Shown here piece after piece: positions 25,501-36,520 of a stretch of DNA of 64,000 bases. The position numbers and the translations under genes are program-made. The notes beneath the pieces are model-generated. The model searched no databases and had not been told where the DNA came from. It worked only from the letters and a program-made list of their open reading frames with translations. Location: assembly GCA_963969345.1 (NCBI GenBank), contig OZ017769.1, positions 3,658,816 to 3,722,815 on the forward strand, written 5' to 3'. This stretch comes from Turbatrix aceti. Lineage: Eukaryota > Nematoda > Chromadorea > Rhabditida > Panagrolaimidae. Every line of letters begins with the position of its first letter. The first letter of the stretch is position 1.

Positions 25501-27193
25501 CGTGCATGAAGGGCACATCGAACAAAGTACTCCTCCCACGACTGATCATGCTTACCTATGTTTGTATACCTGGACACCTGAAGTGATAGTGTTCTGCGCG
25601 TTCGATTCTTAATCCAAACTACGGTTTGGAAAATGAAAAAAACGCATAGACTATGCACTTTGTTCAATGTGTCCAGGTATATGTGCATAAGTAAGCATGT
25701 CCGACCGTGGGAGGGGTACTTTGTTCGATGTGCCCTTGATGCACGGGGTCACACACACGCTCCAAACCAACATGATAGGGAATAGATTTTTGAAAGTCTT
25801 GGACACGTGTACAAGATTTTCAAAAAATCATTGTCCAATTGTCCAACCCCCTTGTTTTTATGCTACGTCGCACCTTTTTTGATATCTAGGGTCCTATTTG
25901 TCAATTTTTTGTCAAAAAAAATTTACCCTTATCTGAAACAAAAAACAAGTACGAGTACCCTTGTCACCTGGTGCTTCAGAAAAAAATTATTACAATGACT
26001 AATAAGCTATTACACGATAGTGCGACATCATCGTCGGTTTATCAACCAACTCTTCCATCATGTTGCACCTCTGACGCCTAATGCCTACGAAGCCGCAGCA
26101 ATTGTCAATTTTTTTTGTGTAACGCGGCGTCGCTCGTTATCTCGAAATACAGTCATTACATGACTTGGATGCGTCAAACCGCCCTATCAAGGATCCTATG
26201 CGGTATATAACTGATCGTACCCCTCCGCGGCGTCATCAGTGCAAAAACGCGGAGCTGCAGCGCTTGTTTTCGCACTTTCTGCAGCCAGCAGCCAGAGGTG
26301 CAGTTCATCGCCTAGCTACATGCCACGTGGGGTTAGACTCTATTTATTTACCCTATCAGTGTCCTATCGAAGAACATATGATTTTTTACAAACCCTCGCG
26401 GCCCACAATTTTTATACCCGCCCTAATCCCCGTGTTGTTTGTGCTGACTGATACAATAAGGAACCCAAATCACATTTTGTGATGACCGATGCAGCTTTTG
26501 TGTCTATTGTGTACCGGTTCCGTTCCAGAGTCAGGGGATAGCTCTCGACTCCCCTCTGCATCTGCATGGGTAGGGTAACGACACGTGGGGTGACAAAAAA
26601 TTGAATCATTGCACATTTTGTGTGACTTATAGTTTCAACATTCTATCATTCTAGCATTCATGTTTGTTTTATATTTAAACTGGCCGAGAACTGTTATACA
26701 TATTTAGGTAACGGTACTTTCTATCCAAGGAAAGGGGAGGGAGGCGGATGGGTGGATTGACGCCTCGCCTTCCCTTCCCCTCCCTTCCCAGGTGGGGTGC
26801 CGGGAGAGGTGATAAGCCCCGCGACGACGTCTTTGTCTCCTAGGGGGAAGAAATAAATCGAGTCAGTTGTTAATACCTTCCTAGCCCATGGCCATGAATG
26901 GGTACACTGGTGTACGTGCTATACTTTACGTAAATTCGGGGATTCTGGGATCCCGAGTTTACATTTTTTTAGATTTTGTTCCTGTTCGTTGGCCCCTCCT
27001 TTTTCAAAATTGTTCCTGTTCGGTTGTGATTGTTTTTCGCCCTTTCCACCCGGTTTGTTGACGATAACACAATTCAGTATCACTTTGTAACAAGTCAATC
27101 GTGATGTGATCTACGCGCGGTAAATGTCTAAATGTTCTTTAACGCCTGTTGTACACCCCAAACTAACTAGACTAACTTTTTCGGTTTTCAGCA
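22599..27193. other. Gene-poor spacer of 4.6 kb
   Basis: After the 3' UTR of the rhotekin-like gene (AATAAA at 23061) I find no coding exon up to the peptide gene at 27194. Base composition is mixed rather than homopolymeric, unlike the introns. Notable structures are a small hairpin at 24778-24804 and a large inverted repeat at 25467-25780. It may hold promoter elements of the peptide gene or non-coding transcripts. I found no tRNA-like B box. Confidence 0.55.
25467..25780. repeat. Large inverted repeat with 112-bp arms
   Basis: Arms 25467-25577 and 25669-25780 are reverse complements with few mismatches and one stretch of divergence near the CATGCTTAC motif. The loop is about 91 bp and itself contains the palindrome TCCAAACTACGGTTTGGA. 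Each arm has GGAGCGTGTGTGTGACCCC at its outer side. There is no coding capacity. It could be a MITE-like element or a precursor hairpin for small RNA. Confidence 0.88.
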
Positions 27194-27619
27194 ATGTCAA
27201 ATCCCTCCTCAACCCGTAACTCGATGGCAGTAAGCCTCGTCTTCTTCGCAGCCCTCCTCGTTGCCTTTGCATCGGCAGACTGCGGATGCGGGAACAGGTG
27301 CGCGAGGTATAGCGATGCCGTGCACTGTGCTCGCTGCTGCACGGCAACCGTCAAGCGGGCAGTAGCCCCCTTCCAAGACGACCCTGTTGTTCCCCGTGAT
27401 TCATCTGAATCCTCTCCCGCAGTTCCTCCCAATTCAACGTCGATAGACAAACTCGTCGCTCAGCTTTTTGTCAACGAATTTCGTGCCAGGAGCAAGGCAG
27501 AGCGTGCCGTACTGAGAAGAGCGAGAATCCACCTCCAAAGGTACAGAAGACTCCACGCAGAAGCTCAGGACGAACTCGTGACTCTTCTGCGCGAGATCGT
27601 AACGCTGCTAAGAAGATGA
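27194..27619 (+). CDS. Secreted six-cysteine peptide precursor
   Basis: A single-exon ORF of 141 aa. A hydrophobic signal sequence (VSLVFFAALLVAFASA) sits at residues 13-28. It is followed directly by a compact Cys module with pattern C-x-C-x3-C-x8-C-x2-CC, ending in TATVKR, whose KR is a good prohormone cleavage site. The remaining 85 residues are acidic/Pro-rich and then a basic, Leu/Arg-rich helix with no Cys. The organisation is that of a neuropeptide or secreted ligand precursor, with the mature peptide at the extreme N-terminus. I do not recognise a named family. A TTTTCAG acceptor ending at 27191 lies two bases before the ATG. A polyadenylation signal is at 27770-27775. Convergent with the next gene. 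Confidence 0.78.
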   Translation: MSNPSSTRNSMAVSLVFFAALLVAFASADCGCGNRCARYSDAVHCARCCTATVKRAVAPFQDDPVVPRDSSESSPAVPPNSTSIDKLVAQLFVNEFRARSKAERAVLRRARIHLQRYRRLHAEAQDELVTLLREIVTLLRR

Positions 27620-27769
27620 CAGTTACCCGGAATATCGGAATTCATCGTCGTTTGCATTTCCAACTTCCCATCAACTTCGCTCAGCACACCCGGCTACGAT
27701 CTCATGCCCTAGCTAGTCCTTCGATCATTATCTCGTTTTGCATCAGTTTTCATTGCAAAAATGGAAAAA

Positions 27770-27775
27770 AATAAA
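27770..27775 (+). terminator. Polyadenylation signal of the six-cysteine peptide gene
   Basis: AATAAA lies 151 nt beyond the stop codon and 40 bp short of the stop of the convergent membrane-protein gene, so the two transcripts probably abut or overlap. Confidence 0.7.
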
Positions 27776-27814
27776 GTTAATACTTATTACATTGTTTTTT
27801 CTTCTTAAATTTTT

Positions 27815-29995
27815 TTAGTATGTTAAGTTAGTTTCCTGGGTCGCGGAATCGCTAAATGCAGGGTAGTCGATGAGGAGGACGCGCTGCAGAAGCCGCCTCG
27901 CATGCGATACCGGCAAAAGTGCCATGAAGCGTCGTCGAAGGAAAAAGCCGAAACCCTAAAAATCATGTTATTCCACTTTTTTGTGCAAAAAAAACTTACA
28001 ATGGCAATAATAGTGCACCCGGCATCGAGGAGATCGTTAATATAGTAAATCAGTAATTTAAGTGTAAATGATTTGTGAGGATCGTGATTTGGGTGCAACT
28101 TGACAGCAAAAATCCTAAAAATGAGGTAGAAGGCCCCCGTAGCGACACGAAGGCACTCTAGCGTGACAAGGATACGGTAGATGATCGAGAGTTGCATGAT
28201 ACCGGCTTGGGTCAGGGTGATAACGAGTACAGCGGAAGCCATCGAGGCCAAACCCGTCGCAAAGGTACCCGCGTACTCAAAGTATGTCAGCGTGTTGCCA
28301 TCAACTCCCCCGGCTTTCTGAAAAACGGGGTAAAAACAAATAAACAAACACTCGTCATCTCATGTCAAACATATTTTAGGCGATCACTTAGGTAATCATC
28401 ATACAAAATATCTAAAAAGCGCCCAAAAGCCTCGAGGTGTGAAAAAGCGGCTTAACTCAACTCGCCGGCCGTTGATAAGGCAAGCATGGGATGAAATGGG
28501 TGTGCGTGAGCATGTCTACCCCAGAATAAGTCCAAAAAAGGCACAGGGGAAAAAAAACTATTCAACTCACATGCTCAAAAATGATGCTATGTACATGGAG
28601 AGCCTTTTCGACGACAAGGACGAAAACGTAGAAGACGACAAAGAGACAAAAGTGGCCTGATGAGTCGATGCCGACGTTGGATGACCCGACGGAGTAGTAG
28701 GCCATGATGACTCGGGATGCCACCCAGCTCATCTCCTGGGCCACGTCATTGTCACTTACCAGGTGCGCCGCCGACGATATCACTATCGCCGCATGGAAGA
28801 AAATCTACAAAAAAAATTGTCAAAAAAAAATGTCTCTTGCAAAAACAAGATCAAATTGTCAACAAGAAATTGTCAATTCCAGACAAAAAAAATGAGCAAA
28901 CAAGAGAGAGAAAGAGAGAAAAAAATGAAGTTACGGTGGGGAAAAAAGTAATTTCGCCACGAAAATAAGGAAGTAACAAAAGTTACGATATAACCATCGC
29001 AAAAATGTAACGTAAAAGTACGATCGAAGTCGATCAGCTACCGTAAAAAAAGTAAAAACTTTCACCACGAAAAAAATAAGTAACTAAATTTACGGTATTA
29101 CGATGACAGAAAAGTAACGTAAAAATAATATGATATTCTTTGTTACTTCAAAGTCGGTCAGTTACCGTAATTTGATGTTATTCCGGTTACGATGTTTACT
29201 GATCGTAACTTTGAATGAACAATTGAATTCGTGTTTTCTTCATTTTTTACGTTTCATTTCCGTTTTTTTCTGTTTTCTTTCATTACATCAGGTTTTCAAA
29301 GTCTTCGGAGCAATCACTCACCAGCATTCCGTAGCTGTCAAGTAGTTGCGGTATACGAACGGCAACCTGGCGATAAACAGTTTCAAGACACGCTTCTCGA
29401 CTCAGTGATAGAATATCGTCGGTGTAGTGAAGAAATTTCGAGATGAATAATGACCCGTTTTCATCTATAAAACGTATCCAAACTATGTTTTTTTTGACTG
29501 ATTTTTGTGTTGCTACTGTGATTTTTTGATATTTTGGAGGGGGTTTTCTCTCTTTTCTCTTTTTCTCGTCGCGTCAGACGATCTCGCATGTTTGCGTGCA
29601 CAATCAGTTACCTTAGACGACGTAGAACGACCACACATCGCCACCGGTCGGTATGAACTTTGACTTTTTCGGTCAAATATCGTTGAAATGAGCCAGTCAG
29701 TGTGGCGTATCTAATCTAGTTTCTCCGAATCCTCCCCAAACAACAAGAGCAACTTACAGACAAATGATATCTGTCGTGATGAATCAAGGTGTTTGTCGGA
29801 CGCTTCGGCTGCCCGGCCTGATACAGAGAAAGGCGGGTGGACGACGAAGGGACAAAATCCATCGCGAAAGATCGCAAATTGGTTACGGATGACGACTTCG
29901 TCGATGGCAGGCACCGGGAGCGGGTAGTTGGCGACGTCGATGCCCATGAGCATGGAAATGAGCCAGGCACGGATCGCGTTGTCGAAGCTGGCCAT
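27815..29995 (-). CDS. Multipass membrane protein, possibly a chemoreceptor-like protein
   Basis: Five exons (complement): 29995-29758, 29464-29322, 28804-28571, 28317-28000 and 27955-27815, about 357 aa. All joins keep frame. The first 120 or so residues are hydrophilic. After that come about five to six hydrophobic segments, including LIFFHAAIVISSAAHLV, FCLFVVFYVFVLVVEKAL, FATGLASMASAVLVITL, ATGAFYLIFRIFAV and DAGCTIIAIGFGFFL. Size and layout would suit a nematode serpentine receptor, but the long N-terminal region and lack of a motif I can name make that only a guess. The first exon start is uncertain: an acceptor (TTACAG) lies about 40 nt upstream of the ATG. Confidence 0.68.
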
Positions 29996-30900
29996 TTCTA
30001 TGCTGCTGTCATTACCTACCCGTCCGGATAAGCTGTAACAAAGGAGAAATTGGACGATCGAGCGCTCGAAAAATCACGCAAACTCGTGTTATTTTTGGTT
30101 TGGCAAAGTGCGCTGCGCAGTTTTCAAGGATCCCGTGCTTTTTGCCAGTGCCGGAAATTTTCGGGTTTCCGAGTCGGAAATTCCGATCCAAAACTTTCCG
30201 ATTCCCGGCCCGAAACCCGAAATATTCAGTAAAGCTATTTCCAGATTCCTAAGATTCGTATACCAAAAAAAAGATCACAAAATCAATAGACCGACTTTTG
30301 AAACGAAAATTTGGATGATCTACAGAAGATTTTTATTGAAAAAGTCTTACATTCATGATCATTTTTTTTGTTTTCGAATACCCAAAATCGAAATTCTTTG
30401 AAACTCGAAAATTTTTGGTTCTTGACACGAAAACCCGGAAATTCGGATCGGATACCCGGCAACACAGTTTTTTTGCTGTTTTCTGATCTCATGGACTCAA
30501 ATTCTTTTTTCGTCTTTTACCGGTCAAGGAACAAAAGCCTAAACCCTTGCCGGAACTAGATCTAAAAAAAGACCACTTATCTATTGCGAAAGCGGTTTTT
30601 TCAATGAATAACCCCTCAAAAATGCTTGGAATTTTATTCGATACCGTTTTATCGGATTATTTCCAACCTATTTTCAATCTCCAAAAAAGCATAACTATTC
30701 ACGTGGAAAACCTTCCCCCCACCCAAAAAAGCCCCAAATCAAAAAAAAGAATGCCACAGGTATTTCAACGGCGCCGCCACCGAGCCTCACCTGAGGCACT
30801 CTGGCAAAATAACAAAGGTTTATTTTTGTTATCATCCAAAAAACAGATAATAAACAACAATCAAACGTCGACCAAAAAGAGTAAAAAAGAATCCACGAGC
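29996..30900. other. Spacer with degenerate CCGGA/CCCGAA repeats
   Basis: No exon is seen. Between about 30130 and 30480 the sequence is full of motifs such as CCGGAAATT, CCCGAAACCCGAAAT and ATCGGATACCCGG in both orientations. Similar strings occur at 55270-55445 and around 5590-5700. The 3' UTR of the eL24 gene occupies the right end, with its polyadenylation signal at 30824-30819 on the minus strand. Confidence 0.5.
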
Positions 30901-31595
30901 TTATCGTTTGCCACCAACACGCGGGGCAGCGGCCTTGGGTTGTTTGGCGGCCTTCACCTTGGGGGCAGCGGCTTTGACGGTGACAGCCTTGGCCTTCTTT
31001 TCTGCCTTCTTGGCGCGGACGGCTTCCTTCGCAACCTTGACGGCCTGTTCACGCTGGGCACGACGGAATTCGGGCTTTTCGTTACGCTTGGCAAGGATAG
31101 CCTCGATGGTGATGTTACCAACGGGGCGAGAAGCGACCTGGACGACACGCTTGACGCGCTTCTTCGTCGTGTTGTCTTCGGCGTGGATGCCCTTCTTGTG
31201 CTTGCGGCGGTAGAGAACGGTCCACTTGATGTCACGAGGGTTGCGCTTCAGCTTGATAGCGGATCGAAGGCTGCGCTTGTTGATGAAGATTTGCAGCTGA
31301 AAAAAAATAATCAATAGTTAGACTGATATAAAATTTGACTGATATACATAGAAGAAAAGTTTGTACAAAGGATTGACGATCGGTAAAGTATAAAGTACAA
31401 TGCCGACTATGAAGCCTTTCGCGTTACTCTAGCGCCCATACGACACCCGTGACAGAAATAAAAACCTTCACGGGCTCTAATCGAGCGCTACAAGGTTTCA
31501 AAAAAGTCACTCACCTTGCCATCAACGCGGATGATACGGCGGCCGTGGCCAGGCCAGATCTTGAAGCCAGAAAACGCACAGGTTTCGACCTTCAT
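30901..31595 (-). CDS. rpl-24.1: Large-subunit ribosomal protein eL24
   Basis: Two exons (complement): 31595-31515 and 31296-30901, 158 aa, a normal length. The N-terminus begins [20 protein letters not shown] and contains IIRVDGK, as in eL24 of other animals. After the intron come LQIFINKRS, then [18 protein letters not shown]. The C-terminal tail is Lys/Ala-rich and ends GGKR. This protein is part of the cytosolic 60S subunit and contributes to an intersubunit bridge. Codon use is strongly biased toward C/G-ending codons, as expected for a highly expressed gene. A TTTCAG acceptor at 31608-31606 is about 11 nt before the ATG. It is divergent from eS10, about 470 bp away. Confidence 0.95.
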
Positions 31596-32062
31596 GATGG
31601 TAACCCTGAAATGCAAAACCACATAAAAATTAGAAGAAAACCCAATAATACAATAAAACCGACGCGAAAAACACATTTCAGCACAAAAAAAGTGTCCAAT
31701 ATTACATGTTTCACGTAACATATCGTTAACACGACAAAAACAAGCATATCAGAATAGACTAAAATAAAGAATCATAAAAATCAGAAGCAAAACACGTCAA
31801 AAATATAGCAAAACGTCAAAAATTGACCAAAAAATTGGTTAGTGCAAAGGAGAGAGCGCAACGATTCGTTTTGTCTCACCACGATGAAGGAACGCTTGAC
31901 TGAGTGTTACAGCCCTAAACACTGGACCTCAATCCACGCACGAATTGCAGGAGCGATGTCGTTTTCTTTCTTGCGTGTTTTTATATTTTTCGTTCCTTTT
32001 TCGCGTTTTCTCTATTATTCTTTTATTTTTTTAGGCGGTAATTTGAACGGCACCTCACCAAG
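31596..32062. promoter_or_regulatory. Divergent region between two ribosomal-protein genes
   Basis: The 467 bp between the eL24 and eS10 start codons must contain both promoters, allowing coordinated expression. A TTTTTTTAG acceptor ending at about 32034 precedes the eS10 ATG by 28 nt and is a likely trans-splice or 5'UTR splice site. No other element can be assigned. Confidence 0.5.
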
Positions 32063-32740
32063 ATGCTGATTCCTACGGCTGACCGGAAGAAGATCTACGA
32101 GCACCTGTTCCAGGATGGCGTTGCTATCGCAAAGAAGGACTACTTCGCCAAGACTCATCCCGAAGTTCCCGGCGTCACCAACCTTGTCGTGATCAAGGCT
32201 CTTCAGGTTCGTTTTTTTTTCTGCTTTTGTTGGCTCAATACCTATCGAAGCTATTTACCAAGCCATAAAAAGTATCACTTTTGACGGCATGAAAGTCTTC
32301 GTATAGCAACAAAACTTTTATTCTTGCAATCGATTTTTATGATCGGCTGTGTAAATTCAATTTTGAACAGTTTTTGTCAAATTTTGGGCTAATATCCTTT
32401 ACCTAGTACCATTGATTACAGTTTCTTTGTTTTTAAGAGCTTGGCGTCGCGCGGACACGTGAAGCAGCAGTTCACCTGGTCCCACTTCTACTTCTACCTC
32501 ACGGACAGCGGTGTAGCCTACCTCCGTGACTACCTTGGTCTTGAGGAAGAAGTCATCCCCAACACCCACCGCCAGCCTCAGAAGACCGACATCCGCTCGG
32601 CCTACGCTGACAAGCCTCATCGTCAGTACGGTGGCCCTCGACCGGATACCGATCACAATGCCTACCGCACCGACAAGACGACGGAAGCCGGCCCCGGTGC
32701 TGCCCCCGTTCGTGGATTTGGCCGTGGTGCCCCTCAGTAA
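32063..32740 (+). CDS. rps-10: Small-subunit ribosomal protein eS10
   Basis: Two exons: 32063-32206 and 32438-32740, 148 aa. The start MLIPTADRKKIYEHLFQDGV, then VTNLVVIKALQ, and after the intron SLASRGHVKQQFTWSHFYFY and YLRDYL match the winged-helix domain of eS10. The tail is Arg/Gly/Pro-rich with GFGRGAPQ at the end, as in the family. The protein sits in the head of the 40S subunit. The acceptor TTTTAAG of exon 2 lacks the usual C before AG, but frame and homology fix it. The codon bias is strong. Confidence 0.95.
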
Positions 32741-33441
32741 TATGTGATCATTTGTTTTGTTTGTGGTTAAGCGTCTTTACGTCGCACTGCTGCTTATAAA
32801 AGTTGTTACGATTCTATAAAGTCGTTTCTTGAAGTTTTTTATAGCTTGCGCGCACAGTTAACAATAATCCCGACAAAGAGTCCCAAGGTTTACGATTTAT
32901 GAAATTTTTCCAAAAAGTAGCTTTTACCTTGAAAAGTTTTTATTGTAAAATTCACCTGCTTGAGGCATATTTGGCGGAGTTACGCTTGCTGGAAATCGCG
33001 GTTTTGCCATTTTTGGCACGTTGTAACAAAAAACTACGACTAGCTTTAAAAATGTCGTAGTTTTTTTAGCTATAACGTGCCAAAAATGGCAAAAACGCTA
33101 TTTCCGGCAAGCGTAACTCTGTCAGATCATCGCCTCGGGCAGATGAATTTTACGGTAAAAACTTCATAACGAATGCTACTTTTTGCAAAATCCCATCAAT
33201 AATTTCCAAAATGTCAGTTAAAATAATTTCTAACAAAAAGTCAATGAGTTACAAATTGTTTATTGATAACCAAAATATACCACGAATTCTCTGGCAAAAG
33301 AATCTTATTGTAGTGGTTGAGTGGGCTGCATCCAAATTTTCTATAATAAACAACAACAAAAAAAACGTGGTAGCTGCAAATGATGCGATGTTACACACCC
33401 GGAGGTCCGTCAGGGGATGCAATGTCCTAAAAATTACCCAA
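32741..33441. other. Convergent 3' region between eS10 and the SCAF-like gene
   Basis: It holds the two 3' UTRs and a long hairpin (listed separately). A minus-strand AATAAA at 33264-33259 probably ends the SCAF-like transcript. No coding sequence is seen. Confidence 0.55.
32906..33190. repeat. 285-bp near-perfect hairpin
   Basis: The arms run from about 32906 to 33041 and from about 33055 to 33190, with roughly 80 percent identity as reverse complements. They include AGTTACGCTTGC(T/C)GGAAAT and TTGCCATTTTTGGCACGTT. The innermost stem pairs AAACTACGAC with GTCGTAGTTT, leaving a loop of about 13 bases. It lies in the convergent 3' region. It looks like a MITE or a small-RNA hairpin. Confidence 0.85.
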
Positions 33442-36400
33442 TCACAGTTTACCTCCCTTTTCCAATAATTCAGAACCCACCATGGGTTCTTCGCCATCGA
33501 TCCTGCCATTGCCAATGATAGGCGGCGGCACGGTACCGTTGATACCGTTACCCAGGATCCCGGGTGGAAGTTGCGGGCGATGGCCGGGGCCGGGCATGAA
33601 CAATCCCGCGGGCAGTCCCGCCGGGAGACGTGGCATCTGCATTCCCTGAGGATGGCCTGGAGGTGGTCCGCCAAAACGCATCGGAGCCCCGGTGAGGTCG
33701 CTTGTCGGCGGTGGCGGTCCGGAATCCGACATGCCGGAGAAATGCGGTGGAGGACGCTGGAAGTTGGGACCTCCCGGAGGCGGTCCAAAGTGCTGGTGCT
33801 GCTGCGGTCGAGGAGGACCGGTGGTTCGGAATTGCTGGAAGGCCATTTGTTGATCAGGCAACGGATCACCGCGGTTGGGGGCCGGGCGGGGTGGAGGGGC
33901 ACCTTGGTTCATGGGGTTCATGAGATTTAGCTAAAAAAAACAATCAAACAAATAAATTACAGTTAAAAAACGGAAAAAAAGGAGAAAATCAGGGGCAAAA
34001 ATAGTTTTTTTTGCCCTGGGCTAAAAATAGGCTTAAAAAATAAAAAATAATCAAAAAGATACAAATTTAGTGTTTTTTGCATTAATCGTATTTTTCGGGA
34101 AAAAAAAGTTGAAAAACGACAAAAAAAAACGATTTTTAAATCAAAAAACTCAAAAATTCGCCCAAATTTTTTATCACCAAAGCAAACTCACAAAAGACGA
34201 AGGCAGTTGATGTGGCGGAGCCCCAAGAATCCCCGGCTGATTATTCTGTCCACTGGCAGCAGCCGCCGCGGCAGCCATGATCGCCATATTGGCTACCTGC
34301 TGGGAAAAAGCACTCGGCGGCGGCGGAGCAGGCACAGGCTGCGGCGGTGGGGGTGCCGGATCAGCCGGAGGCGGAATCGAAGCCGCCGCCGCCGCCGATG
34401 AAGATGTCGAAGGCGGTGGTGGGCCTCTGGGCGAGGGCGGCTTGATGGGTGTGCCCTTTTCGTCGTAGAGTCCCCGAAGATGGGGTGGAAGTGTATCCAC
34501 GTCCAGATACCCGCCTTCAAAGAGCGGGGCGACGTTGGGCGGCAGTCGGCACCAGGGAATCTCGTGCACGCCGTGGTTGACGTCCCAGTACGACATCATG
34601 GCTTTGTTGTCCTTGAGACCCTGTCCGACGGCCCAGTCGATTTTTGCAGGTCGTCGGGCAACTTCGAGTTTGCTCCCGAGTTTGCTGATGATTTTGACAG
34701 CAGATCGACGATCTGGCATGGTTACGAACGCGCATACACGGCTGTTGATCGTGTGGATCTGTTCGGGAGTTCCAAAATCAGAAAGGGCGCTGCGGATTTC
34801 GGATTCACTGCAGTTTGGGGGCAGTCTGCCGAGCCAGAGCGTTCGGGAGCCGACTGAACACACAAATCGACATAAAAACAGTTTTCCAAATAAAACAAAA
34901 AAACTCACTGATAAGATGCTCATTCCTGGGATTCGGGGGAAAATCGAGCTTCTTCCGTTCGCGTTCCTTGCTTTTGGGCGAGTTGCTCCGATGCCGATGC
35001 CGTTCACGACTCCGGCGTCGATCCCGGCTCCGATCGCGCTCCCGATCACCTCGGTCCCGATCCCGGTCGCGTTCGCGTTCCCGATCTCTGTCCCGGTCGT
35101 AGTCGCGATCCCGGTCTCGTTGGTCACGATCAGAGTCGTGTCGTCTCCGTTTTCGATCGTAATCCTCGTCGCCGCCGCCGGCATCGTGATTTCCGATTTG
35201 CTGCACGTAAAGTCTGCGGATTTCAGCCTGAGTTGACGCATCGCGAAGCACGTTGTCCAGCAATTTGAGTGCTTTTTCGGGATCGATGGATTCCTGGTTG
35301 GATTTGTTTTCGTCGACGTCTTCGTCGTCGCTGTAGTCAAAGTCGGCTTCTAGGATGTCCTGAAACGAAGAATTTTTAGGTTTTCGTGTTAAAAAACCAG
35401 AAAAAAACATTATTACACCTCAAAAAACGTTTTTTATCCTAAAATTCCAAATTTTGACAATAAGAACCCTTTTTCAACAAAATTTCAACGTTTGAGCCAT
35501 AAAAACAGTTTTTTCTGTAAAAAAACTGCATTTTCTACAAAATGAATAATTTTGGGCATAAAAACCTTTTTTTTTTGAAAAAAATCGTTTTTTTCCGTAA
35601 AATCCCACTTTTAAGCCACAAAAACCCACCTTAATCTTCCTCTTTCCATCGCCATCGGCAAGTTGCCGAATTTTGCTGCCAACAAGTTGGTGTACCCTCT
35701 CCAGAACACTCGGATGCTCGGCAAACACAGTTTCATAGTCCAGGTTGATGCTGGAGAGTTGTTTGAGCAGCGCCGAGTCCGGAACCACCGCCGAAGTCGA
35801 CGACGATTTTTCAGACGGGATTGCATTGTTCCCGGTCGTAGGCGCCGAGCTGGAAGACGGCGCGAGGCCACCGTAGATCGAGAGGTCAGCCTTCGCGCCC
35901 TTGACTGCCCTTTCGACGGCGGCGATGTCGACGTCGAGTCCACTCGCCCGGCAGTGCTGGAGGAGCGGTCTGATCACGTCGTCGTCGTAGACGGCATTCG
36001 CTTTCCAGAGATTCAGCACGCGAACTACTTTGGACTAAAAATCAAAATTTGATGATTTTGAACGGAAAAAGTGTACAAAAAAACGAACTTTGTCCTTAGA
36101 CTGGCACTTGAGAGCATTTGACAGAGTCTGAGCAAGATTGACGGCAAAACGCGGACCGTAGACATCTTTTCGGCTGTATTTCTTCTTGGATAGCCTGATG
36201 ATGGAATCGATCATATAAAATCCGGCGAGTTTGTGCTGCGGCTTGCTCTGCAACAAGAACACACAATTTATGGTTTTCCACAAAAAAAAGTAAAAATAAC
36301 CTTGAGTATGAATTTTTCAACCTGATGAACAATGTGCTTGAAATGTCGAATCGCCGCGATCGCTGCCTTTGAAACTTCCAGAATCTGCTTCTTGTTGATC

Positions 36401-36520
36401 GCCTTCGATTGACTGAGGTCAGCGAGCTGAAAACAATCACACGCAATCAAACACCCGCCAAAGAAAGTCCGTCGGTCAACCAACTCTTCGCTGAAAAGAC
36501 GAAACATCCGGATCGTTCAT
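33442..36520 (-). CDS. SCAF4/SCAF8-like RNA polymerase II CTD-interacting protein
   Basis: Seven exons (complement): 36520-36485, 36426-36301, 36247-36089, 36034-35630, 35359-34909, 34853-34192 and 33930-33442, about 775 aa. The N-terminal CID spans residues 1-130 (AAIAAIRHFKHIVHQVEKFI, then AGFYMIDSIIRLS, then VYGPRFAVNLAQ and KVVRVLNLW). A central RD/RE/RS-rich stretch follows (about residues 300-385). An RRM begins RTLWLGRLPPN and includes RVCAFVTM, followed by the signature KAMMSYWDVNHGVHEIPW, which SCAF4/8 share. The C-terminus is rich in Pro, Gly and Gln. These nuclear proteins bind the phosphorylated Pol II CTD and suppress early polyadenylation. Exon 1 codes only 12 aa and uses a GTTGGT donor, so it is the least certain exon. 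Confidence 0.87.

Noticed and set aside
30547..31317. 256-aa plus-strand open frame across eL24
   Set aside because: It is the antisense shadow of the eL24 exon, Leu/Gly-rich with no start context, and the minus strand encodes a complete ribosomal protein.
34535..35236. 233-aa plus-strand ORF with alternating hydrophobic residues
   Set aside because: Antisense of the RD/RE-rich region of the SCAF-like gene; the repetitive sense codons leave the complement open.
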